From Clavibacter michiganensis (lineage in GTDB: Bacteria > Actinomycetota > Actinomycetes > Actinomycetales > Microbacteriaceae), in NCBI GenBank assembly GCA_002150995.1, contig MDHJ01000001.1, positions 1,860,001 to 1,924,000 of the forward strand: a DNA stretch of 64,000 nucleotides. Reading direction: 5' to 3'. The translations under genes were made by a program, and so were the position numbers. Of this stretch, positions 43,079 through 52,503 are shown piece after piece. Under the pieces are notes generated by a model. That model was not told the origin of the DNA, did not search any database, and saw only the letters and a list, made by a program, of their open reading frames with translations. Numbering within the stretch: position 1 is the first letter of the stretch; every line of letters starts with the position of its first letter.

Positions 43079-44556
43079 TCAGACGATCGCGAAGGATGCG
43101 TCCGATGCTCCGAAAGCTCCGGTCACCGGTTCGATGAACGCGGTGAAGTCTCGATGGCGGAGGTACGCGCCGGGGCGGGCGACCGATTCGAAGGACGACG
43201 ACCCACCTCCGGACAGGCCCGCGCGCTGCTGGAAGGACGCGCGGGCCGCGAAGTCCGCGCGGCCGTCGGATCCCGACAGCACCGCGGCACCGGCCGACTC
43301 CACGAGGTAGCGCCCCGGGAAGCCGATGGCCTCGAGCGCCACGGAACCCGCCCCGGCGGGCCCGGGGATGAGCCGGAACTGGGAGTCCTCGAGCGGGGCG
43401 ACGTCCGGGTCGATCCGTGCGCGGTAGTCCCGGTGCCGGAGGTAGCGGGTCGCGAAGTTCGCCGACCTCAACCGCACGGGAGGGGTCCCGTCGGGCACGG
43501 GGATCCCGAAGTCCGGCGTGCCGTCCGTCCGGTAGTACAGCGTCTGGGTCCGTGCGTGCCGGTTCGGGTCGAACAGCGGGTCGCCCTGGATGTCGCGGTA
43601 CTGGCGTGCGTGGTACACGAGGACGTCGCTGCCGTCCGCGGCGGTCGTGAAGCAGTTGTGTCCCGGGCCGTACTGCCGAGTCGTGTCGTTCGAGACCATC
43701 ACCGGCCCGGGGGACTTGGTCCATGACGAGGCCGCCAGGAGGTCGGCGCCGGCGGCCGCGGTGAGCAGGCCCATGCAGTAGTTCGCGTCCGTGGCGCTGG
43801 CCGAGAACGAGAGGAACACGCGCCCGCCGCGCACGAGGGCCGACGGGCCTTCGTTGACCTTGAAGCCGATCGTCTCCCAGGGCGCCGTGGGGACGGCGAT
43901 GCGCGTCTGCGGACCGGTGAGGGTCGCCGGCCCGGACATCGCCGAGATGTAGAGGTTCGAGCCGGTGTCCACGCCCGGTTCGCCCTGGGCCCAGACCAGG
44001 TATCGCGTTCCGGCGTGGACGAACGTCGTCGCATCGAGGGAGAAGGTGTCCCACGCGGTGAAGATGCGCCCGAGGACGCTCCAGCGCGCGGTCATGGGGT
44101 CGGGTCCGTCGGCGCGGAGCACGTAGGGACGTACGCGGAACGGCTCGCCGGCGTCGCCCGCGGCGAAGTAGATGTGCCAGACGCCGTCGACGAGGTGGAT
44201 CTCGGGCGCCCAGATGAAGCCGCCCATCGTCCCTGAGGCGGGCCGGGTCCAGAGGGTGCGCTCGGCCGCGGTGGCGAGTCCGGCGAGCGTGGGGGAGGAG
44301 CGGAGCACGATGCGGTCGTACTCCGGCACGGAGGCGGTGAAGTAGTAGGTGCCGTCCGTCGAGCGCTGGATGTGCGGGTCGGCCCTCTGTCGGACGAGCG
44401 GGTTGGTCAGCGCGAGTCCTGCGGCTCCGGCGCGCAGCGCCGCAGGACCCGCGATGGCCGCGGCCCCGCGAGTGCGGCGCCACCTGCGGCACCGAGGAGG
44501 AGCGTCCGGCGGCTGAGGAGCGCCTCGAAGCGCATCTGATCGGTGATCTCGGTCAT
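43079..44556 (-). pseudogene. Secreted GH43 hydrolase with C-terminal AbfB module, one frameshift
   Basis: About 492 residues after correction. Starts MTEITDQMRFEALLSRRTLL with a Tat-like signal (LLLGAAGGAALAG), then the frame slips at the C run 44464-44467 (one base missing); the downstream frame carries LTNPLVRQRADPHIQRSTDG and the whole catalytic domain: base Asp in ADPHIQ, FIWAPEIHLVDGVWHIYF, Asp in FSLDATTF, acid Glu in VNEGPSALV. The end is an AbfB-like beta-trefoil (FATRYLRHRDYRARIDPDVA, PGAYLRHRDFTAFIEP). An arabinofuranosidase or similar arabinan/xylan enzyme is likely. GAGAGGACCAGG precedes the ATG. Confidence 0.82.
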
Positions 44557-44588
44557 GTCCTGGTCCTCTCGTCGTCCGTGGTCGCGCG

Positions 44589-46501
44589 TCATCGCGAGAT
44601 CCGGAATCGCTGGCACTCGTTGTCGAGCGTGGAGTACTGCTGGAGCTTCGCCCCGTCGGCCGTCGAGCAGCCGTCCAGGTCGAGCGACTTGCCCGTGAGG
44701 GCGGAGACGAAGCGCACGGCCCCGTCCGGCAGCGGCACGATCCGCCAGGCGGCCGCGGCGCCGCAGGGGCCCTGCGTGACGGCAGCCGCGTCGGCCGTCG
44801 ACCCGCCGCTCACTCCGAGGCAGAGCGACGGGGCGGACCCGGGTCGGATCTGCACCGTGCCGGCCGTGGTGGCGGTGAACGAGTAGCTCTGGCAGGGCGA
44901 GCCGAGGTACGCGTGCTGCTGCAGCGCGGCTCCGGCCGCGCTGGTGCAGCCCGGCAGGTCGAACGACTTGCCGCTGGAGACGCTCGTGACCGCGCTGGGT
45001 CCGACCGGGCGGATGGACCACTGCTGGCAGGCGTTGCCGAGGGAGCGCCACTGCCGGACGTCACCGCCGGTCGCGGTGGTGCAGTTCGCGACGTCGAGCA
45101 CCTTCTGGTTCGCCTTGTTGGCGATGGTCAGGTACCCGCCGTCGCCGCTGGGCGTCGGCAGCCACTGCTGGCAGGCGTTCGCGAGCCACGCCCATTGACG
45201 GGCGTCCGTCCCATCGGCGGTCCCGCAGCTGGCGGAGTCCAGCACCTTGCTGGTGGCGGAGTTCACGAACCGGTAGGCACCGTCGGCGGTCGGGTCGAGG
45301 ATCCAGCTGGAGGCGCCTCGCGCAGTGTTGCCGCAGGCACCCTGCACCACGTCCCCGCCGTCGGCGGGGGAGCCGCCGGCCACGGTGAGGCAGAGGCCGC
45401 TGTTGCGGTTGACGACCTCGAAGGGAGCCCCTTCCACGGCTGCGGTGATCGGTCCGCGCTCGCCCGAGGGCACGGCGATGGGGGTCCCGGTCGCGATGGG
45501 CGTCCCGAACACGGGCTCGCCCGCCGCGTCGAAGGTCACCTGCTGCGCACGGGCCGACCGCTGCCGGGCGCACCCCCGTCCGCACGCGCGTTGGCGTGGT
45601 AGAGGTTCCAGATCTGGGTGCCGTCGGGTGAGGTGAAGAAGTCGTTGTGGCCGGGCCCGAAGGCGCCGTTCCCCTTGGAGAACACGGGGCCGGCGCTCTT
45701 GTTCCAGGACGAGGCGAGGACCGGGTCGCCGCCCGTGTAGCGGAGGGTGCCGAGCTGGTAGTCCTCCGTGCCGCAGAAGCTCGCGGAGAACACGATCCAC
45801 GTCTTCCCGTCCTTCTGCAGCGGCACGGGTCCCTCGTTGACGGGTTCGCCGATGCGCTCCCACGCCGCGGTCGGCTGCGACAGCACGTTCAGCGGTCCGG
45901 TCGCCGTCCACGGGTCCGACATCTTCGCGATGAAGTTGCTCTGCAGCCGGTTCGGCTCCGGCGTGAACGCGGACCAGGTCACGTAGAGCTCGCCGTTCAG
46001 CTCCAGGTAGGAGCCGTCGATGTTCCAGTCGTCGGTCGGGATGGGGCGCCCCTTGTACGTGTACGGGCCCATCGGGTCGTCCCCGCTGCTCTCGATGACC
46101 TGGAGGTGCTGTCGGCCGAAGTCGCCCGCGGTGCCCATCGTGTACATCAGGTACCAGCGCGGGCCGTTCGGTCCGGTGAGCCGCTTGAGCTCGGGCGCCC
46201 ACATGTTGGCGTTCCGGCCCGGGGTGGTGTCGGAGAAGACAGTGGTGGGCGCTGCGGTCTTCAAGCCCTCGAGCGTCGGTGCCTTCCGCATCACGACGCG
46301 GTTGTCCCACGTGGTGACGACGGCGTAGTAGTTGCCGTCGTGGTACTCGATGGTGGGGTCGGCACCGTCAGGGATCAGCGGGTTCGTGAACGTCGCCTCG
46401 CCGATCGCGGTCGCCTCCGGCGCTGGGCCAGCTAGGACTCCGGTGAGGGTGAGGAGGACGCATAACAGGCCGATCAGGCCCGTGCTGCCGGTTCGGTTCA
46501 T
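44589..46501 (-). pseudogene. Secreted GH43 arabinofuranosidase-like enzyme with ricin-type lectin repeats, one frameshift
   Basis: About 637 residues after correction. Signal peptide STGLIGLLCVLLTLTGVLAG; GH43 catalytic domain with base Asp in PDGADPTIEYHDGNYYAVVT, Asp in NIDGSYLELNGELYVTW and acid Glu in PVNEGPVPLQKDGKTW; then at least two ricin B-type beta-trefoil units with QxW-like ends (NACQQWLPTP, NACQQWSIRP, SPCQSYSFTA, NECQRFRISR). The frame slips at the C run 45573-45577, one base short. AGGAGC precedes the ATG at 46501. A LacI-type operator lies just downstream of its promoter. It should bind and trim plant cell-wall polysaccharide. Confidence 0.83.
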
Positions 46502-46687
46502 GGAGAGCTCCTTCGATCTCGTGTCGATCACTGCGCGGAAGGCCGTGGCCAGTACCGCAGCGCGGTGCAGCTCGCGTGCCTGCAGCACGCAGGACGGCGT
46601 CAACCTCCGAGCGAGCCACAGCATCGTGGCCGCCCTTCACGCGGACGAGAAGGACGCAGAGGTCGCCGGCTGGGCCATCCTCAGCTG

Positions 46688-46703
46688 CTGTTAACGGTAA
46701 CAG
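46688..46703. promoter_or_regulatory. LacI-type operator of the GH43-lectin gene
   Basis: Palindrome CTGTTA-ACGG-TAACAG, 11 bp downstream of the -10 box on the minus strand, where repressor binding would block transcription. A related but imperfect copy (CTGTCAACGGTCATG) at about 46738-46752 overlaps the -35. The pair resembles a catabolic LacI operator set. Confidence 0.6.
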
Positions 46704-46714
46704 TGCGTTTCGAA

Positions 46715-46744
46715 AACGTAGGTGAAGGGACTTGTCACTGTCAA
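46715..46744 (-). promoter_or_regulatory. Promoter of the GH43-lectin gene
   Basis: On the minus strand a perfect TTGACA -35 (46739-46744) and a TACGTT -10 (46715-46720) are 18 bp apart. This is the best housekeeping promoter seen in the window and points into the secreted GH43 gene at 46501, leaving a leader of about 200 bases. Confidence 0.6.
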
Positions 46745-46906
46745 CGGTCATGTACCCCAAGGGGGCAGATCATGTGTCCTGGCGTCGCAGGGAGGATCGA
46801 GTCGGACTGACCTCAGGAGCCAGGGCGCGTCGGGCGACCGTGGACTCCGTCGTCACGAAGGCCGTGCTCGAGGGCTGAGCCCCGAGCAGCGTGCAGGCTC
46901 AAAACC

Positions 46907-46933
46907 GGACATAATGTGCATTATCGGCTGTCC
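46907..46933. repeat. AT-rich palindrome resembling a recombinase site
   Basis: ATAATG-TG-CATTAT (46911-46924) is flanked by GGAC on the left and, after a five-base asymmetric insert, GTCC on the right. An AT-rich dyad with outer GC half-sites is unusual in this genome and resembles crossover sites of serine resolvases. No recombinase gene adjoins it; only a resolvase remnant exists 13 kb away. Confidence 0.4.
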
Positions 46934-47063
46934 CGTGCACCCGCCAGGGAAGGAGCCGCTTGCCTCCTGTCGGCACCGATCCCGGTCGTGATCACGGCAG
47001 CCGTGCACGTGTTCCGACTCGCGACGTGTCCGCCCGCGTTCCACTCCTAGAGCGGCGGCATGG

Positions 47064-47597
47064 GTGAATGCGACGGACGCCGGTATTCGCGCAGCGGCGG
47101 TCAGGCTGCATCCTGATGAGCTCGTCGTGACCTTCAAGCTAGACGGTCACGGCACGCGTCCTGATGTCGAGCGAGCTGTCGAGTACGGAATCGCACTCAG
47201 CGGTGACGATGGCATGGTGCGCAGGCGCTTCACCGTGGAACTGGGCGCCGACAAGGTGCGCGCCTTCATCCACGACGTCCACATCCGATCGCGCGCTGAG
47301 TTCGACGCCTCGCACGTCGAGGTCCTGCCGGCGATGGTCTCCACCCGCTTCCCGCACGAGGTACTTGGGGCTTCGTGCATCGACTCGCTCACCGCCTTCA
47401 GCGTGATCGACGGCATCGATGTGGAGACCGCGGTGGACGTGGCTCTCCTCGCCGACGGCCAGACAACGACGGAGCCGCAGGTGCTCCGTATTAAACATAT
47501 AAACCGCTACCAGTGCTGCGGTCCCGGGGCAGTGCTCGCCCGCATGGGTCCGAGCCGGTTCCGAAGGTCAGGTCCTGGCCGCGGTTCGTCTCGTTGA
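47064..47597 (+). CDS. Hypothetical protein
   Basis: 177 residues from a GTG at 47064. The first 150 residues have normal coding character: VRLHPDELVVTFKLDGHGTR, YGIALSGDDGMVRRRFTVEL, DKVRAFIHDVHIRSRAEFDA, LGASCIDSLTAFSVIDGIDV. After VLRIKHINRYQ the composition turns to RMGPSRFRRSGPGRG, so the gene may be truncated or frameshifted near its end. No signal peptide, helix pattern or family recognised. It has lower GC content than the core, like the neighbouring protease genes. Confidence 0.5.
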   Translation: MNATDAGIRAAAVRLHPDELVVTFKLDGHGTRPDVERAVEYGIALSGDDGMVRRRFTVELGADKVRAFIHDVHIRSRAEFDASHVEVLPAMVSTRFPHEVLGASCIDSLTAFSVIDGIDVETAVDVALLADGQTTTEPQVLRIKHINRYQCCGPGAVLARMGPSRFRRSGPGRGSSR

Positions 47598-48240
47598 GGC
47601 CGGAGGACACGAAGCATGTCTCACGTAGCCCCCTTCCGCCGGAATCGTCACGGACCAGTCTGTAAAGACAGGTTCTTGCGACCAGCGCATCTCTACGTCC
47701 TCAGGCTCGTGAGCATGGGCGCCTGCCCTCTGCTGCTCCCAGCAGTGTGAGCAAGCAGGTGTTCGGGTAGGGATCGTTTGTCGGGCGAATGATCGAGCAT
47801 TGACGCGATGCAGGATCATGCGCCGCGCCAGGAGATCGGTTGCGCGACGCTGGCGGTCTAGAGATCAGCGAGCTGCTACCTGTCCGTTCATGAGGTTGCG
47901 TCCACGACATGATTGTCATAGACCAGCCTTCTTTCAGAGCCGAGTACCGCCCAGCTCCCGATCAAGCCGTCGTCTATCAGGCTGTCCGTGCTGTGGCGGA
48001 GGAGTTGCTCCAGGGGTGGGCAAGCAGCCCATCCGAGGTCTGCGTATCAAAGGAAACCTGGCCGGCGTCCACCAGGGCGGTGACGCGCCCGAGCAGGAAA
48101 CGGAACCTCCGTGCGCTCATCGGGGCTCGGGTACGGCGGGTCGCACGGGCACGCTCGTGGTGGATAGGGCTGTCGCCATCATGAGCTGGGGTGGCTGTTC
48201 GGCTGACAACTCATGGAGCACCTCGTCACGGGCCTCCTGG
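47598..48240. other. Long gap without a clear gene
   Basis: Frames here are short or antisense. A minus-strand segment near 47985-48180 (RFRFLLGRVTALVDAGQVSF) has gene-like composition and may be a remnant, but no family fits. GC content is lower than in the core. No tRNA or repeat found by eye. Confidence 0.45.
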
Positions 48241-49071
48241 TCAGTTGGGGGGCGCGATCGAGTAGCCGCTCTGCTCTTGGAAGAGGCGCGCGATGGGCGT
48301 GTAGCTCATGATGTCCCGAGCGGGCCCGAGATCGTTGCCCATGCGGGCGATGCTGCCGTAGAGCTGCCCGGCTCGGCCGGCCACCGGACCGCCGGAGTCC
48401 CCTCCGGCCAGGAACAGACCATCACTTTGCGCGCCGGCCTGGTGCGCGCCGAAACCTTCAGGGAGCGGCACCGAGGACCAATTGCAGTTGATTCCGGTCG
48501 TCGCTCCGCTGGTGCAGAAGCTCTCGTCAGCGCCCGGGACGCCGGTACCTTGGATCGGGAAGCTCCGGGGCTGGCCCGAGAACGCGCTTCGGAGGAAGAT
48601 GCGCCCCGTCGCCAGGGGACTCACGGTAGTGAGGATAGTGCAGTTGTGTAGCTGCGAGTTGGGCATGCAGTGCGGGCGGTGGGTAACGCTCGGGTCTACT
48701 CGCACGATGGCGAGATCGGCGTCACCGGACTCCCAGATGATCCTTCCCACTACGCCATGGCCCTCGAGACCGATATCTTGTCCATTATTCCCGCAGTGCC
48801 CGGCGATGACGAGGTATCGTGTCTTTCTCTGAACCTCGGTGATATTGGCGAAGAACCCGTTCGCCTTCAAGACCGCTCCCACGGTGCATGGCTGATGCCT
48901 GCTGTTGTAGACACTGGATCCGGCTGCGATCGGGAAGGCCTTCCGGAAGTCAGCAGCAGCCTCAGCTGGCTCCGGAGTGGTCGCTGCCGTGATGAGACCG
49001 GAGCAGAAGAGGACGGCTAGCGCGGCTGCGAGAAGCCGTGTTCTCCTGTTGGTGAACGAGACGCGGGTCAT
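48241..49071 (-). CDS. Secreted chymotrypsin-like serine protease (Chp/Ppa-like)
   Basis: 276 residues from the ATG at 49071, preceded by AAGGATC. Signal peptide RRTRLLAAALAVLFCSGLIT, cut near PAEAAA. Triad: His in YLVIAGHCGNNG, Asp in SGDADLAIVRVD, Ser in LAGGDSGGPVAG; several cysteines are placed as in secreted S1 proteases. Size, signal and motif spacing fit the Pat-1/Chp/Ppa proteases of Clavibacter, some of which determine virulence on host plants; this is by resemblance only. It is not a close duplicate of the protease at 37283. No propeptide is obvious. Possibly transferred, judging by base composition. Confidence 0.88.
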   Translation of the reverse strand: MTRVSFTNRRTRLLAAALAVLFCSGLITAATTPEPAEAAADFRKAFPIAAGSSVYNSRHQPCTVGAVLKANGFFANITEVQRKTRYLVIAGHCGNNGQDIGLEGHGVVGRIIWESGDADLAIVRVDPSVTHRPHCMPNSQLHNCTILTTVSPLATGRIFLRSAFSGQPRSFPIQGTGVPGADESFCTSGATTGINCNWSSVPLPEGFGAHQAGAQSDGLFLAGGDSGGPVAGRAGQLYGSIARMGNDLGPARDIMSYTPIARLFQEQSGYSIAPPN

Positions 49072-49484
49072 GATGGGATCCTTCGTGAAGCGCCGGCGGT
49101 GCGGGCGATCGGAGGCGCTCACACCAGCGTGAGGACGGCGGTAGAGGAACCGTAAGTGGCGACACACGCGGCGCGTGCGGCGCGTCCACAGAGACGCGGC
49201 CACGACACGCAGTCGGAAAGAAGCAGGATCGTGCCGCGAAGCCGTACTGGAGCTCCTTCATGAGTGGGGGCCACAAGGAGTCGCCTCGTCAGCGGCCTGG
49301 TTGCGATCTGAGCATGGGAGTCCGTGCTGGACTTCGGCACTTGCGTCTCCCGCTGCTGTCGGCCGCTGGCGTCGCGACAACTCGTGCCGTTGAAGGAGTT
49401 GGCGAGATGCTACGAGACATAGTCATTGCTATCGGCTCTCTGCCATGAGCCGGGAATCGGCGCCCGCCGACCCGCATCCCGCGC
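49072..49484. other. Gap between the protease and the LacI regulator
   Basis: Contains the protease promoter region on one side and the end of the LacI gene on the other. No gene, repeat or RNA recognised. Confidence 0.5.
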
Positions 49485-50498
49485 TCAGGACGGCGCCGGC
49501 GCGCTCTCGCGCACGACCAGGCCGTGCGCGACGGTCACGTGCCGCCCCGGTCGCTCGTCGCCGGTCACGCGCTGCAGGAGCAGGTCGAGGGTGCGCTCGA
49601 CGAGCTCCGTCGTGTCGGGCGCCACCGACGTGAGGCTCGGCACGACGCTGGCCCCGAGCTCGATCGCATCCCATCCGACGACGGCCACGTCGTCCGGCAC
49701 CGCCAGCCCGTGCCGCCGCAGCGCCCGCAGGGCCCCGATGGCCGCCAGGTCCTCCCGGCACAGCAGCGCGTCGACGACCATCCCCCGGTCGAGCGCGGCC
49801 GACAGCGCGCGCTCGGCGCCGAGGGCGTCGCCCCCGTCGCGGGCGACGAGCAGGCCGTCGTCGACGGCGAGGCCCGCCTCCGCGAGCCCGACAGCGTAGC
49901 CCTCCAGCCGCAACGCCGACGTCCGCGACATCGTTCCGCGCTCGTGGCCCAGGAACCCGATGCGGCGCCGACCCAGCGCCACGAGATGCGCGACCGCGGC
50001 GCGGGCCGCCTCGACGTTGTCCACGGCGACCTGGTCCGATCCCGCCGGCTGCGGGTCCTCGCCGAGGAACACGACGGACGCGTCCCCGCGCATCCCGTCG
50101 AGGTCGGCGGCCGTCAGCGCCTGCGGATGGATGATCAGGCCGTCCACGAAGCCGGCCTCCCGGTCGTGGAGCACCGCGCGCTCGCCGTCGGCAGTGCCGC
50201 CGGTCTCGATGAGCAGCATCCCGTATCCGCGTGCCTTGGCGACGCGCGCGAACGCGTGCGCGAGCTCCGCGAAGTACGGTCGCCGGAGGTCCGGGAACGC
50301 CAGACCGATCATGCTCGAGCGGCCCGTCGCCAGGCTCCGACCCGACCGGTTCGGACGGTATCCGAGCTCATCGATCGCGGACTGCACGCGAGACCGCATC
50401 GCGGGACTGACGTGCTGGTAGTCGTTGACCACGTTCGACACGGTCTTCATCGACACGCCCGCGCGGTCCGCGACATCCTGCAGAGTGACCCGTGCCAT
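49485..50498 (-). CDS. LacI family transcriptional repressor
   Basis: 337 residues from the ATG at 50498. N-terminal LacI helix-turn-helix (VTLQDVADRAGVSMKTVSNV, VNDYQHVSPAMRSRVQSAID, ELGYRPNRSGRSLATGRS) with the hinge helix, then the sugar-binding core (IGLAFPDLRRPYFAELAHAF, RRRIGFLGHERGTMSRTSAL, VVGWDAIELGASVVPSLTSV). Divergent from a GH2 enzyme, with a perfect palindrome overlapping the GH2 promoter, so it should repress that gene and respond to its sugar product. Confidence 0.92.
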   Translation of the reverse strand: MARVTLQDVADRAGVSMKTVSNVVNDYQHVSPAMRSRVQSAIDELGYRPNRSGRSLATGRSSMIGLAFPDLRRPYFAELAHAFARVAKARGYGMLLIETGGTADGERAVLHDREAGFVDGLIIHPQALTAADLDGMRGDASVVFLGEDPQPAGSDQVAVDNVEAARAAVAHLVALGRRRIGFLGHERGTMSRTSALRLEGYAVGLAEAGLAVDDGLLVARDGGDALGAERALSAALDRGMVVDALLCREDLAAIGALRALRRHGLAVPDDVAVVGWDAIELGASVVPSLTSVAPDTTELVERTLDLLLQRVTGDERPGRHVTVAHGLVVRESAPAPS

Positions 50499-50524
50499 TC
50501 CCGAATGGTATCGACGCGACGCGG

Positions 50525-50538
50525 TTACAGCGCTGTAA
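50525..50538. promoter_or_regulatory. LacI operator in the GH2 promoter
   Basis: Perfect palindrome TTACAGC/GCTGTAA with a central CG, as in classic LacI-family operators. It overlaps the TAAAGT -10 box (50536-50541), which ends six bases before the GH2 ATG at 50548. Confidence 0.75.
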
Positions 50539-50547
50539 AGTGAGGGC

Positions 50548-52410
50548 ATGTCCACCGCCGAGAACCCTTCCCCGACGCGTCCCCAGCTCCCCGTCGCCAC
50601 GCAGCAGGACGGTTCCTACCCGCGCCCGCAATCGGTGCGCGCCCAGTGGGCCGACCTCGACGGCCCCTGGTCCTTCCGCCACGATGACGCCGACGTCGGC
50701 CTCATGGACGGCTGGGCGGGCGGCTTCGGTGAGGCACGATCTATCGTCGTGCCCTTCCCGCCGGAGTCCGAGGCGTCCGGCATCGCCGACCCCGGCTTCC
50801 ACCGCATCGTCTGGTACTCGCGGGTCATCACCTCGGCGGACCTCGAGGAGGCCGGGCGCTCGGAGGCCGCGCCCCGGACGCTCCTGCACTTCGGGGCCGT
50901 CGACTACCGCGCCACGGTATGGATCGACGGCCGACTCGCCGGCTCGCACGAGGGGGGCCACACCCCCTTCACCTTCGACGTCACCGACCTCGTCGCCGAG
51001 GGCGACGAGCACATCGTCGTCGTGCGGGCCGAGGACGACCCGCACGACGTGACCCAGCCCCGTGGCAAGCAGGATTGGCACGAGGCGCCTCACGCCATCT
51101 GGTACCACCGCACCACCGGCATCTGGCAGACGGTCTGGCTCGAGGCGGTCCCCGACGTCTCCGTCCGCGCGCTCCGCTGGGTGCCCGTCGACCACGCGCT
51201 CGTGTCGCTCGGGATCGCCCTGCGGGGTCGCGCCGCCGCCGGCTCGCGCATCCGCGTGGACCTCCGCTGGGAGGAGCGCGACGAGCACCTGGGGACGATC
51301 GAGACCACCCTCCCCACCGAGAGCGACACGGTCGACCTCGTCATCCCCGTCTCCCGGCAGACGCACGGCCAGGCCGAGGACGAGCTCCTGTGGAGCCCGG
51401 AGCAGCCCCGCCTCGTCGATGCCACCGTGACCCTCGTCTCCCCCGACGGCGAGCCCGTCGACGCCGTCGCGTCCTACCTCGGGCTTCGGACGGTCGGCAC
51501 GGACCGGGGCTCCTTCCTCCTCAACGGCCACCCCTACGACGTCCGCTCGGTCCTCGACCAGGGCTACTGGCCGGCCTCCCACCTGGCCGCGCCCTCCTAC
51601 GACGCCCACCGGACCGAGGTCGAGCTCATCAAGGAGCTCGGCTTCACCGCGGCGCGCATGCACCAGAAGATCGAGGACCCTCGCTTCCTCTACTGGGCCG
51701 ACCGGCTCGGCATCCTCGTCTGGGGCGAGGCGCCCAACGCCTACGCGTTCTCCGCGACCGCCGTGCAGCGGCTCATGCGCGAGTGGATGGACGCCGTCGA
51801 GCGGGACATCTCCCACCCGTCCGTCGTCACCTGGGTCCCGATCAACGAGAGCTGGGGCGTCCAGCACGTCGCGTCCGACCCGCGACAGCAGGCCTACTCG
51901 CGCTCGCTCGCCGACGTCACCCGCGCCCTCGACCCCTCACGGCCCGTCATCTCCAACGACGGCTGGGAGCACACGTCGAGCGACATCATCAGCGTCCACG
52001 ACTACGAGGGAGACGGCGAGGCGCTGGCCCGCACCTTCGCCGACGAGGCAGCCCGGACCCGCCTCCTCTCCGGGATGGGGCCGAGCGGCCGGCGGATCCT
52101 GGTCGACGGCGTCGAGGACGGGGGCCGGCCGCTCATGCTGACGGAGTTCGGGGGGATCGACTACCAGCCCGGCGAGGCCCGGGAGGATGCGTGGGGCTAC
52201 ACGGCCGCGGTCGACGCCGACGACTGGATCGCCCGGATCACCGGGCTGTACGACGCGATCCGCATGAGCCGGGTGCTCGCGGGGTCCTGCTACACGCAGC
52301 TCACGGACACCATGCAGGAGACCAACGGGCTGCTGACCGCCGACCGGCAGCCGAAGACGGGCATCGCGCGGATCCGGCGCGCGATCACGGGCGACACGGA
52401 AGCTCTCTGA
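50548..52410 (+). CDS. Glycoside hydrolase family 2 enzyme (beta-galactosidase/glucuronidase type)
   Basis: 620 residues, the size of beta-glucuronidase-like GH2 proteins without the long C-terminal domains of LacZ. Order: jelly-roll sugar-binding domain (ADLDGPWSFRHDDADVGLMD, LLHFGAVDYRATVWIDGRLA), Ig-like domain, then a TIM barrel with acid/base Glu in VTWVPINESWGVQHV and nucleophile Glu in PLMLTEFGGIDYQ. No signal peptide, so it acts on imported beta-glycosides. Under LacI control by the divergent gene. Substrate could be galactoside, glucuronide or mannoside. Confidence 0.9.
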   Translation: MSTAENPSPTRPQLPVATQQDGSYPRPQSVRAQWADLDGPWSFRHDDADVGLMDGWAGGFGEARSIVVPFPPESEASGIADPGFHRIVWYSRVITSADLEEAGRSEAAPRTLLHFGAVDYRATVWIDGRLAGSHEGGHTPFTFDVTDLVAEGDEHIVVVRAEDDPHDVTQPRGKQDWHEAPHAIWYHRTTGIWQTVWLEAVPDVSVRALRWVPVDHALVSLGIALRGRAAAGSRIRVDLRWEERDEHLGTIETTLPTESDTVDLVIPVSRQTHGQAEDELLWSPEQPRLVDATVTLVSPDGEPVDAVASYLGLRTVGTDRGSFLLNGHPYDVRSVLDQGYWPASHLAAPSYDAHRTEVELIKELGFTAARMHQKIEDPRFLYWADRLGILVWGEAPNAYAFSATAVQRLMREWMDAVERDISHPSVVTWVPINESWGVQHVASDPRQQAYSRSLADVTRALDPSRPVISNDGWEHTSSDIISVHDYEGDGEALARTFADEAARTRLLSGMGPSGRRILVDGVEDGGRPLMLTEFGGIDYQPGEAREDAWGYTAAVDADDWIARITGLYDAIRMSRVLAGSCYTQLTDTMQETNGLLTADRQPKTGIARIRRAITGDTEAL

Positions 52411-52415
52411 CGAGG

Positions 52416-52460
52416 CGACCCGCGACGACCGGGCCTTGAGGGACCGGTCCTCGCGGGTCG
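52416..52460. terminator. Hairpin between convergent GH2 and NUDIX genes
   Basis: CGACCCGCGA (52416-52425) pairs with TCGCGGGTCG (52451-52460), and inside it CCGG pairs with CCGG across an asymmetric internal loop. Located between two convergent stop codons, so it may act in both directions. Confidence 0.65.
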
Positions 52461-52503
52461 TCGCGGCGCGCGGATCCCGCGGCGGACGGTGCGCCCGGTG
52501 GTC

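Noticed and set aside
47800..48651. Plus-strand open frame over the end of the serine protease
   Set aside because: Its second half is antisense to the secreted protease and the first half has no family resemblance or ribosome binding site.
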